DNA of 64,000 nucleotides from Exiguobacterium undae DSM 14481 (GTDB taxonomy: Bacteria; Bacillota; Bacilli; Exiguobacteriales; Exiguobacteriaceae): the NCBI RefSeq assembly GCF_000620805.1, contig NZ_KK211187.1:2853389-2917388 (forward strand). The letters run 5' to 3'. Numbering within the stretch: the first letter of the stretch is position 1; the number at the start of each line of letters is the position of its first letter. Both the position numbers and the translations under genes were made by a program. This document shows positions 1 through 8,416 of this stretch, one piece after another. Under the pieces are notes generated by a model. The model did no database searches. It was not told the origin of the DNA and saw nothing but the letters and a program-made list of their open reading frames with translations.

Positions 1-3000
1 CTATAGCTTCTGCAATAAATTCTAAATTTTCTTCGAGTTTTTCTTTATTAAATGTTGTTCGAACAAACTCTACAAACTTTGTAACAATATCATCTTCAAA
101 ATAAGCATCGGGTAAAATTGTGATAATATTATTTTTATTTACTGAGAATGATGTATATAAATGCTCATTAAAGTCTCCACCATCATAAACTATGCCTTCT
201 TTATCAAGTGAATAGCGACCAAAAAAGCAACCTATTGCATATGAAATAAATGCTCTAATATCATCTTCCACAGAAGCTTTACTCAATGTAATTTCGTCCT
301 CTAAAACTTTACTATCTAAGTCACTATGAAGCGATAATAAATCAATAAATATTTGATTAATTTTTTCTTCGTTTGTTTGAGTTTTATAAAAACGAGTTTC
401 CTTGTCTTTTTTCCAATTTAAAAAAGAGTTTAACATGTTGCTATCTTTATATTTATTATCTAAAAGTGGATTAACAAGAAAATTTCTCGATGTCTCAAAT
501 GAATTCCAATCATCTTTTGCTAGCTCAACATTCTCTACAACTATTTCATTAACTTTTAATTTATTTTCATGAAAAGAATTTGGTAAAGATAAGGCATCGT
601 TAACAGTTGTGTTTAAGGTAGGATTAATAGTTTTTAAAAGATATTGAGCTACATTTGAGTTCAAAAAGCCTAAGACATAGTAATCGTATTCGTAATTATC
701 GTTAAAAATCGTTGGAGCACCTGAACTATACTGAGAACTTTCCTCTTTAATTCTAAATCCAGGTTTAGCTGAGGTTATTAAGTTCCAAGTCAACCCTTTT
801 TTATTCCAAAATTTAGAGTTTACTAATCCTCCATGAGATGCATAAATTTCTTGTGCTTCTTTTGACCAATTCACAACGTATATATCATTACCGTAATACT
901 TTTTAAATTCTCCTCCATTTAAATAGCTAATCCATTTCTTATTATTTTTAGAAATTTCCCAAAAATATCTAATAAATTTTTCATTATTATGAGTTTTATT
1001 TCTTCCACCTGATATAAAACTATCACCCAATTTTTCTCCTTTAAAAACGTCTGTGTTTGATAACCAGAATGCAATAGGGTTACCTGGAATTTTATTAAGG
1101 TTTTTTTGATTAAAAGAATAGAAATATGAAACAGATGGATTTTGAACAGCATTCACCGTACTTTTTCTTTTTTCTGCTGCTGTCTTCTTTTCAATCAATC
1201 GCAGATACAATCCATTACTGTCTGGGATTTCAATATTTCGAAGTACAAACGCTGTCGATTGAACGACTTCCCCACCAATTTCCTCAAATGCCCTTGGACC
1301 TAAGTGCAACATTGTATCAATAAATTTATTTTGAATGATTTTTTTTCTCATTTTCTTGAAACTAGATAAAAACATCCAAGAATGTTGATTTATGGCCGCA
1401 TAAAAACCGTCTTTTTTTAAGTAATAATCTACTTCCATAAAAGCAGCAAACAAATCTGATTTAGAGTCAGGATAATTCTTTTTAAGGAAATCTGATAATT
1501 CTTTGTTCATACTCCCTGCACCCATATAAGGTGGATTCATGATCACAATGTCATATTGCTTACTCATAATTTTTGTTTGTTTAATCAGAAGTGGTAGCTC
1601 AGTTATTACTTGATCACGCTTTTCAGCATCAAATATGTCAGATACTGGGCTCTCTTTAATCTCGTACAGTCTTTCTTCTAAATATTTTAAATCAGTTTCC
1701 CCCACTTGAATGAGCGAACCAAATGTTTTAGCATTTTGATATTGTTCAAAAAATGGTCTGGTTTGTGCGAATCTAGTTCCTTCGTAGTCTTTAACCATAT
1801 AGGAAATGACATCGTCATCCCAGCTATTCGTTTCCTGTATAGCTGCTAAGTTTAATGTAAGTCCTTCTTTTTCAATACTTCTTAGGAAGCGTCTATTGTA
1901 TTGTAATGCTTTCATAACCATTGAAAAACTTGCTAATTGATAAGCACGATCATCAATATCTAACCCATACAAATTGTTTTCAAGGATTAGTCTTGGGATT
2001 TCTCGTTCTGTGTAACCGCACTTACTATAAATCTCATATAACACATCAAACATGTACAACAGAATATGCCCACTGCCCATTGCTGGATCGAAACATTTAA
2101 TTTCTTCTACGTTTAATTCTTTATTTACATACGGAGCAATTTTTTCTTGGAAATTTTCTTGTTCATGTTTCAAGAAAAACTCCCAATTCGCTATTAAGTC
2201 GTTATGTTCAGGATGAGCTTCTGTCCAATAACGTCCGAGTGAATTTTGCACCATATACTGAACAATCCAATCTGGTGTAAACAGTTGTGTCGCAAAAGGG
2301 ATTTCTTCTGCTTTATACTTATTTTTAGCTTTGAAGACTCGATCTTTTTCTTCTGCAATATAGTATTGGTACAGCCACCCAATGATCTCTGTTTGTTTCC
2401 AATTCTCTTCTGGTATAAATTCTAAATTTATCATTTGACTAATGAATGAATCTGTTCCAAGTAATCCTTCAGGGAAAAGAATTTCAGAATAATCTTCAAT
2501 TGTCTCGAACATAAATGGCATATAGCGATTCAAGTCATTGCAATGCATTTTGATTAAGTATTTAAATAACTCATCTGTTTTATTATTCAGTTTTAAGTCA
2601 TACACATAGTCTTTATCCAAATTTAAATTTAAAGACAATGCTTCTTTCATCATGTCGGGTTCTGCGCTATCTGAATTGGAAGAAAGCACACGGACTTTTG
2701 TTGGAAGGTATTCATTTACTTCCATATAACGCAATGCGACAAAACGATTGAACCATGTGTATGCCGTTTCGCCCATCACACGATTAAAGCCTATATCATT
2801 AATTCGAGCAATAAGTTTGTTTCGTTGCTTTCTTTCTGTATCTGAAAGCTGTCTACCTTCAATAAAAACAGCGTCTGAGCTTTCTACGTTAACTTCTTGA
2901 ATTGACTCCGCAGTAATACCCAATTTTCTAGCTTGAAGCTCTACTTTTTCAAGTAATTCTCTTCTTGCTTCAGTTGCGAATTTTTTTAATGCTGATTTAT

Positions 3001-3004
3001 TCAA
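1..3004 (-). CDS. pglX: BREX type 1 adenine-specific DNA methyltransferase PglX, C-terminus off the window
   Basis: PglX methylates adenine in the BREX recognition motif, marking self DNA; in the family it is also needed for phage exclusion. I translated the frame from position 3004 to about 1081 and at the left edge and found no stop; about 1,000 residues are present, whereas family members are about 1,200, so the last part lies beyond base 1. The start is a TTG at 3004 preceded by AAGGAG at good spacing, giving an N-terminus LNKSALKKFATEARREL that is typical of BREX-1 PglX. The SAM-binding motif DPAMGSGH lies near 2070 and the catalytic motif NPPYMG near 1535. The gene follows brxC by 79 nt and has the standard BREX-1 order. 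Base use is AT-rich like the whole island. Confidence 0.95.
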   Translation of the reverse strand, partial: MNKSALKKFATEARRELLEKVELQARKLGITAESIQEVNVESSDAVFIEGRQLSDTERKQRNKLIARINDIGFNRVMGETAYTWFNRFVALRYMEVNEYLPTKVRVLSSNSDSAEPDMMKEALSLNLNLDKDYVYDLKLNNKTDELFKYLIKMHCNDLNRYMPFMFETIEDYSEILFPEGLLGTDSFISQMINLEFIPEENWKQTEIIGWLYQYYIAEEKDRVFKAKNKYKAEEIPFATQLFTPDWIVQYMVQNSLGRYWTEAHPEHNDLIANWEFFLKHEQENFQEKIAPYVNKELNVEEIKCFDPAMGSGHILLYMFDVLYEIYSKCGYTEREIPRLILENNLYGLDIDDRAYQLASFSMVMKALQYNRRFLRSIEKEGLTLNLAAIQETNSWDDDVISYMVKDYEGTRFAQTRPFFEQYQNAKTFGSLIQVGETDLKYLEERLYEIKESPVSDIFDAEKRDQVITELPLLIKQTKIMSKQYDIVIMNPPYMGAGSMNKELSDFLKKNYPDSKSDLFAAFMEVDYYLKKDGFYAAINQHSWMFLSSFKKMRKKIIQNKFIDTMLHLGPRAFEEIGGEVVQSTAFVLRNIEIPDSNGLYLRLIEKKTAAEKRKSTVNAVQNPSVSYFYSFNQKNLNKIPGNPIAFWLSNTDVFKGEKLGDSFISGGRNKTHNNEKFIRYFWEISKNNKKWISYLNGGEFKKYYGNDIYVVNWSKEAQEIYASHGGLVNSKFWNKKGLTWNLITSAKPGFRIKEESSQYSSGAPTIFNDNYEYDYYVLGFLNSNVAQYLLKTINPTLNTTVNDALSLPNSFHENKLKVNEIVVENVELAKDDWNSFETSRNFLVNPLLDNKYKDSNMLNSFLNWKKDKETRFYKTQTNEEKINQIFIDLLSLHSDLDSKVLEDEITLSKASVEDDIRAFISYAIGCFFGRYSLDKEGIVYDGGDFNEHLYTSFSVNKNNIITILPDAYFEDDIVTKFVEFVRTTFNKEKLEENLEFIAEAI

Positions 3005-3032
3005 TACATTCACTCCTTATGAAAATCACAGA

Positions 3033-3058
3033 CACCGACAAACTAGATTTTGTCGGTG
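3033..3058 (-). other. Perfect 10-bp hairpin between brxC and pglX
   Basis: CACCGACAAA at 3033-3042 and TTTGTCGGTG at 3049-3058 form a perfect 10-bp stem with a 6-nt loop in the only sizeable gap of the BREX operon. On the transcribed (minus) strand no run of T follows, so it does not look like a simple terminator. It could limit or protect the mRNA between brxC and the TTG-started pglX. The role is inference. Confidence 0.6.
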
Positions 3059-3083
3059 CTGGTGTTTGGTACAAGCCTTTCTT

Positions 3084-6000
3084 TTAATCAATAAATTCGA
3101 TTTCCTTATTTGATTTAATGATTTGTTTTAATTTATGAGACAAGGCACTAATATATTTATCTACATCTTGTTCTGTCTTTAAAGTATTTATCCCAACCAA
3201 GTCTCTTATTTTTACACTTTGTGTAGTAATTTCTAGTGGGGTAATTGGTGGATCAACAACCTCACCGCCATTTGTTCTTTGATGCTCTTCTTCTTTCTTA
3301 CGTTGCCATTCAGCAATTTCTCGTTTGATGCTGAGGATACTTTTTTCTTTAAAACTTGTACTTTGAGCAATCGTTGCATCAACTTTATAAATATCGGTAA
3401 ATGCATCTAAATTAGTTTGCAAGATTTCATAACGTTCTTCGATTTGCTGCTTTGTTTCGCTTGATACTCCATATTGTCTCGCATGTAGGAATAATTCATC
3501 GTAATCGGCTTTTATCTTTTCTTGAACGTTATTCTTTTTCTCGGATAGGAGGAACGTAATTTGCTTTTCTAATGCATAAATCAATTCTGGAATTTCTTTA
3601 ATTTTACGATAAGGAATTGGATTTTTGATAATAGACTCCAGACTCATCATAGCTTCTGTTACGGTTTGCTCTGACAAATATGCTTTATTTTCTTCATACT
3701 TATTCAATCCGGTTAAACCTTGGTCAAAAATCTCTTTCTGATTTGTGTCAAAGAAACTTTTCACATAAACAATATCTTCTTCCCAATCAATCAATTCTTC
3801 TTCAATCTCTGTTAATTTGGTGAAAAATGTAGCGTTATCAATCTTTTGCTCAAATTGAGTAAAATACTCCAACCCTTTATCAAGCAAACTCATTCCTGGG
3901 TATTTCCGTCCTTCGTAACGTACTTTATATAAATTAATTTCGTCTATTTGTTTGCTAATGAGTACACGAATATCTTTGACAAGACCATCTTCATCATCTG
4001 CTAAATCCGTTGTGTTAAAAACTTCTCTACATACCCGTTTAGCTGTCCGAATGAGTGCACCATCAACTTGCACCCGTTTAAAGATTAGTCCTTTTCCTAA
4101 TTCGCTCGATTTCCCAAAAACTGCTATTAATTTATTTATATCTACTTCAGGTTCTAAGTACTCTGAATTATATCGAACACGAATACGCTGTTCTTTTAAT
4201 AACTCTGCAAGTATCCCAGCAATATCTAGCTGCTTCCATCCGAAAGGTTTATCTTGAAAGCGCTCGTATATAGCTTTCACATGATTTTGTTTTTGTACTT
4301 GATCTTGCATATCGATAAATTCATAGACAGCTCCTTTAGCTAATTCGTTTGGTTTTGTCACAATACTATTGTCTAAAGATAGCTGATCATTGGTTGATGC
4401 TAAAATAGTAATCAATTGTCGCTCATTCTCTAGATGCTCTTTTATATATCCTAATTTGAAATATACATTATCAATTAATTGTTTAAAGGCAAAGTTGATT
4501 TTTTCTTTTACAGAAGAACCTTTACTGTTAGTTTTGTCCCCATTAACAAAGAAAGATCCGTTTTTAATAGCATCATCTAACAGTTCGCGCACTCTTCGTC
4601 TTCTTTCGCGTGCTTCAGCTTGCTTATTGTTTAAGATGTTTTGAATATTTTCTGGAAGCTGCGTAATATTCTTTTTCTTACGAAATTCTTCTATTTTAAG
4701 TGCTTCTTCTATTTCTTCAATGTATGATTCACTACCACCTAATTTAATCACCATTTCATCGCTGTCTGAAGTCATCATCATTATTCCCTGATCTGACTTT
4801 TGATAGTTATCTGATAGTGGAGATAAGATGTGCACCCCGATACTAGATGTCTGAGCCCCATAATTCTTTTCGTCCATTTTTTGATTAAAACTAAAGGAGT
4901 AAAATTTATTATAGGTGAATCGTTTATCTTCGTATAAATCTTGGAAGATATAGTTCGCTAATTCACGTTTAATAATGTCTTCATCAATATTCATTTGTTT
5001 AATTTCACGGTTAATATCTTGTTCATCATCTGTTAAGAAGAGATAGTGCTCGCCATTTTTTTGAATCAAGGTTTGTCCAATTAGCTTTCTCAAAGAAACT
5101 TTGATTTTTTCTTTAAGTTGCAATTTATCTTCATCAATTTGTTTAACCATAAGCGTAGCGATATTATCGATGTTTGCTGGCAATTCTTTAATGTATTTAA
5201 TCATGAATAATACTTTTAACAGGTTCTGGTTAAATTGATCATCTTTCAACACAGAATTCTCCGTCGTGCCTTCAATAACTCTCGATATCGATGGATTTAA
5301 AAATTCTTTAATCGTATCGTAGAACGCATAGAAAGGAATTAGCGAGCCCTCTTCTTCATCTTTGTACCTAAGTCCTGCTTCTTTAAAAGCAGAAAGCATC
5401 GAGCGTTCGCCTTCAGATAAGTGCTTGCCCGATGAACCATGTTTACGTACTTGCTCAAATACATTTTGCAATAACTTAAATTGGTACGGGATGAACGGGT
5501 AGACTTCAGCAAATTCTTGTTCATTATTGTATCCTCTAAGGTCCGCTGTACTACCAGTAAAACTGATAAGATTTTTTAAGATTGCACTTTTTTCAGGGTA
5601 TAACACTTTTAGTTTGTCATTAACGTGCTTATGCTTCTCCAAAATCCGCTTTTTAATAACTTCATCGACTGATATCGAAGATAACGATAGTCTTGTATCA
5701 AAGCGTCCTTGAATACGAGAAAAATCATCACCTTTAACTTTTACTATGGAGTCAATACTTTCTTGTGATGTCACCATAATCCACACTTTTCCTTGCGCAT
5801 GTGTCCCTAAATCCTCTGTTAGTGTTTGCAAGTTAAGCATTAAATCACGACTATCTCCTATGTATTGACCAATCTCATCAACTAAAAATACCAAGTGAAA
5901 TTTTGGTCCTTTTTCATCAATGTACTCTTTTACGTCTCTTGAGAATTTTTCAATACTAATTTCAAAATTGTTTACACCTTCGTTAAACCAGTCACGTGCA

Positions 6001-6662
6001 GTTTCTTCCGACATATCTGTCGCTTTGGTTAATGCCCCGATGATATAATCTGCATCGAAGTAGAAGCTGTTACGACGTTCCTCCCACATCTCACCTGCTA
6101 ACGTATAGAATTCTTGTTTAAACGTTTCATAAAAACCTCGTTTATCCAGGTATTTCTCCATTTCAGCGACCCCTGGAATATCCCCATAATAGCCTCTATG
6201 TTCGTAAAATACTTTCATAAAAACGCGCAAAATAGCATCTTCTTTTGATTTGCTACCCAAAGAGCTTTTAGAATCGATGTTAAACAAAATTACTTCTGTA
6301 TCTACCTCAGCAGTACGTTTCATATTGGAATAAACTAATGTATCTTGTACTTTGTTTTCAAAGAAATCGATTGGATGTTTTCCTTTAACAGACTGATTCT
6401 CTAATAGGTATGCGAGAATTTTAAGAAAGTGAGATTTACCGGATCCGAAGAATCCACTAATCCAAACACCCATCTTATCTGTCTTTCCGTTAACTCCTTT
6501 TTGGTAATTGTCGTAGAACTTCGAGAAATGTTTGTGCAACTCTTGAGTAACCACATATTCATCAAGTTCTTGATAAATATCCTTTTCATTCGTTTGTGCG
6601 ACTTTAATAACGCCACGTATATCACGTTCAATATCCTTTAAGAACATCTCTTTTAGCAGCAT
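3084..6662 (-). CDS. brxC: BREX type 1 P-loop ATPase BrxC
   Basis: BrxC is the large AAA-like ATPase of BREX, needed for phage exclusion and methylation in characterised systems. The protein is 1,192 aa from the start I chose, matching the family length of about 1,200. A Walker A motif GFFGSGKS sits at residues 70-77 and a Walker B-like segment VFLVDEIGQ about 190 residues later. The longer reading frame begins at 6719, but ATG at 6662 has GAGGAGG seven bases upstream and gives MLLKEMFLKDIERDIRG, which fits the family N-terminus, so I use 6662. The end of the protein is rich in charged helices. It lies 49 nt after brxB. Confidence 0.96.
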   Translation of the reverse strand: MLLKEMFLKDIERDIRGVIKVAQTNEKDIYQELDEYVVTQELHKHFSKFYDNYQKGVNGKTDKMGVWISGFFGSGKSHFLKILAYLLENQSVKGKHPIDFFENKVQDTLVYSNMKRTAEVDTEVILFNIDSKSSLGSKSKEDAILRVFMKVFYEHRGYYGDIPGVAEMEKYLDKRGFYETFKQEFYTLAGEMWEERRNSFYFDADYIIGALTKATDMSEETARDWFNEGVNNFEISIEKFSRDVKEYIDEKGPKFHLVFLVDEIGQYIGDSRDLMLNLQTLTEDLGTHAQGKVWIMVTSQESIDSIVKVKGDDFSRIQGRFDTRLSLSSISVDEVIKKRILEKHKHVNDKLKVLYPEKSAILKNLISFTGSTADLRGYNNEQEFAEVYPFIPYQFKLLQNVFEQVRKHGSSGKHLSEGERSMLSAFKEAGLRYKDEEEGSLIPFYAFYDTIKEFLNPSISRVIEGTTENSVLKDDQFNQNLLKVLFMIKYIKELPANIDNIATLMVKQIDEDKLQLKEKIKVSLRKLIGQTLIQKNGEHYLFLTDDEQDINREIKQMNIDEDIIKRELANYIFQDLYEDKRFTYNKFYSFSFNQKMDEKNYGAQTSSIGVHILSPLSDNYQKSDQGIMMMTSDSDEMVIKLGGSESYIEEIEEALKIEEFRKKKNITQLPENIQNILNNKQAEARERRRRVRELLDDAIKNGSFFVNGDKTNSKGSSVKEKINFAFKQLIDNVYFKLGYIKEHLENERQLITILASTNDQLSLDNSIVTKPNELAKGAVYEFIDMQDQVQKQNHVKAIYERFQDKPFGWKQLDIAGILAELLKEQRIRVRYNSEYLEPEVDINKLIAVFGKSSELGKGLIFKRVQVDGALIRTAKRVCREVFNTTDLADDEDGLVKDIRVLISKQIDEINLYKVRYEGRKYPGMSLLDKGLEYFTQFEQKIDNATFFTKLTEIEEELIDWEEDIVYVKSFFDTNQKEIFDQGLTGLNKYEENKAYLSEQTVTEAMMSLESIIKNPIPYRKIKEIPELIYALEKQITFLLSEKKNNVQEKIKADYDELFLHARQYGVSSETKQQIEERYEILQTNLDAFTDIYKVDATIAQSTSFKEKSILSIKREIAEWQRKKEEEHQRTNGGEVVDPPITPLEITTQSVKIRDLVGINTLKTEQDVDKYISALSHKLKQIIKSNKEIEFID

Positions 6663-6711
6663 GTAAAATCCTCCTCGTCTTATATAAAAATCAACTAATT
6701 GCTGTATTTTC

Positions 6712-7278
6712 TTAATCAACTAAGCGAAATGCTCTATAATAATTATCGTCTTTAAACTTACTGAATAATTGCAATGATTGACCATCGTATGTTCCAGGGA
6801 AAAACATTACCACGGGTGTCTTATCCAATACTTCTTGAAGGTTATTTAAAATATTGTGCGAACGTACAAATGGATACACTTTCCCTATGCCAGTGAGAAA
6901 TACAACATTGTGATCGTCCAGCTGTTCCTTGATCTTCTGTACAAATACTTCCGGTTTGGCAAAGGCGGTCATAGCTCTAAATAAGGCATTTTTTCCTTGA
7001 CGTTCTTCCATATCAAAGACGCGATCAAAGATACGCTTTTCTTTTGTAATCTCGATAAGCATTTTGTACAAATCGAATTCAATGATTCTTCTATCAGTTC
7101 CCTCATAATTGAACTCTTTTTTTATGTGTTTTACATAACCTCTAACAATAAGTTCATCCTTTGGTTCATAATCAAAAACATAAAAACTAATTTCATTTCC
7201 TAAGCCGCGCCCATCAATAAATTTTTCTTCTTTGATTTTTGGAATGATACTATCTAGTCTTGCATTTAAATTCGCCAT
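6712..7278 (-). CDS. brxB: BREX protein BrxB (DUF1788)
   Basis: BrxB is a conserved small BREX component of unknown biochemical activity. At 188 aa it has the family length, and it carries the DUF1788-type text (FLTGIGKVYPFVRSH, then VVMFFPGTYDG) near residues 125-165. The start ATG at 7278 has GAGGAG just upstream. Only 9 nt separate it from brxA and 49 nt from brxC, which indicates one transcript. There is no sign of decay. Confidence 0.94.
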   Translation of the reverse strand: MANLNARLDSIIPKIKEEKFIDGRGLGNEISFYVFDYEPKDELIVRGYVKHIKKEFNYEGTDRRIIEFDLYKMLIEITKEKRIFDRVFDMEERQGKNALFRAMTAFAKPEVFVQKIKEQLDDHNVVFLTGIGKVYPFVRSHNILNNLQEVLDKTPVVMFFPGTYDGQSLQLFSKFKDDNYYRAFRLVD

Positions 7279-7287
7279 ACTTTCTCC

Positions 7288-7884
7288 TCATTCACCCATC
7301 GCTCGTACATATCGAGCATCGCCTATACGGTTAAGGTATTCTTTGATTTGTTCGTCGATGATGATGTGTCCTAGTTCTTTGCTTTGTCGACTTTTGAGAA
7401 ATCCACTTTCGAAAAGGACCTGCATAAACGCTCTCTTTAACTTTTCGATATTAATATCGCTCCAACTCGATATTTTTTCACTCTGCTCCAACTTTGCTTC
7501 GAAAAAGAGATTGATATCCTTCTTCTCAATCAAATAATCGTCATTGTGTAACTTTTCACTAATCACTTCATCCATAAATTCAAAAAAAAGAAGATCGGTC
7601 TTCATAATTGCATACAAATTAATTACCTTGCTTATCTCAATAGAACCGTTTGTCATAAGACTTGCTAGATTCGAGTCAATTACATAAGCTCTTTTTAGTA
7701 CTGATGGTAATGTGCGTTTGATTCTTCCTCTATTTTCAAATTGAAATAAATTTTCATCCACTACTTTGCGTCGGATTTCTTGAGTAGAAAACCCTTCCTG
7801 TTTTAATTTAACCACTTGTTTCAGCTCAAAAAGTAAATAAGATGCCCCGTTCATACTTGAAGAATATTCTAATTCTATTGTCAT
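7288..7884 (-). CDS. brxA: BREX protein BrxA (DUF1819)
   Basis: BrxA is the first gene of type 1 BREX operons. It is a small all-helical protein, and characterised homologues bind DNA. The 198-aa length and the N-terminal text YSSSMNGASYLLFELKQV, followed by a winged-helix-like segment with LPSVLKRAYVIDSNLAS near residues 60-75, fit DUF1819. The start ATG at 7884 is preceded by GAAAGGATTG. It heads the operon, with about 290 nt of AT-rich noncoding DNA upstream before a terminator. Confidence 0.92.
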   Translation of the reverse strand: MTIELEYSSSMNGASYLLFELKQVVKLKQEGFSTQEIRRKVVDENLFQFENRGRIKRTLPSVLKRAYVIDSNLASLMTNGSIEISKVINLYAIMKTDLLFFEFMDEVISEKLHNDDYLIEKKDINLFFEAKLEQSEKISSWSDINIEKLKRAFMQVLFESGFLKSRQSKELGHIIIDEQIKEYLNRIGDARYVRAMGE

Positions 7885-8172
7885 CTAACCAATCCTTTCA
7901 CACAAGACAATAAGCATTATTATTTTCCAGAATACGTTCAATAATTACCAATTGCTTTTTTATACTTCGTTACTGAAAGTTCTTTTAAAAATTTCTTTAT
8001 TTTTTTACTAACTTATTTTGAGTATTTATATATTTATTTACTTCTTATTTTAGTCTTACTGTACTTAATAGACAATGAAAGTGAAGTTAGTGTTTTAGAC
8101 ACATTATATATTTTAAGTAATTGAAATCAGTAATATTTTCATTAAAATAGAAAAAAACAACTTTTCTGACAC
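7885..8172. other. AT-rich noncoding region upstream of brxA
   Basis: No reading frame of note. It must hold the BREX promoter; on the minus strand a TTGAAC near 7938-7943, upstream of AT-rich text, is the nearest -35-like hexamer, but the -10 is poor. I cannot fix the start site. Confidence 0.4.
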
Positions 8173-8209
8173 AAAAAAAGAGCTCTCAATTTGGAGCTCT
8201 TTTTATTTT
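8173..8209. terminator. Bidirectional rho-independent terminator
   Basis: GAGCTC at 8180-8185 and again at 8194-8199 form a stem with an 8-nt loop. A-tracts precede it and T-tracts follow, so the stem extends and works on both strands. It ends the GTPase transcript, with about 200 nt of 3' noncoding DNA between, and isolates the BREX operon. Confidence 0.85.
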
Positions 8210-8416
8210 ATAAATGGTATAGTTATCACATTTGGTGACTCAATTATTTGTATCGAGTAGCTTATAAGAACGCATAAGTACCTTTATTCGAATGCAATAT
8301 TCGTACAGAATCATTGTTTTTATTTTGCATTACACACTATAAGAACGAACAATACATAAAACCATCTTATCTTATTTTATGAATTATCAATTCATGATAT
8401 ACCTTTTTATTCTTAA

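Noticed and set aside
919-1152. 77-aa minus-strand frame inside pglX
   Set aside because: Out of frame with PglX, which reads through continuously with its catalytic motifs.
1126-1323. 65-aa plus-strand frame inside pglX
   Set aside because: Antisense of the methyltransferase coding sequence; no ribosome site.
1-3004. Frameshift or pseudogene in pglX
   Set aside because: At first the NPPY motif seemed out of frame with the start; recounting showed one continuous frame from 3004 through the NPPY motif to about 1081.
8173-8209. IS terminal repeat at the BREX border
   Set aside because: Stem with A/T flanks is an ordinary bidirectional terminator; no transposase nearby.
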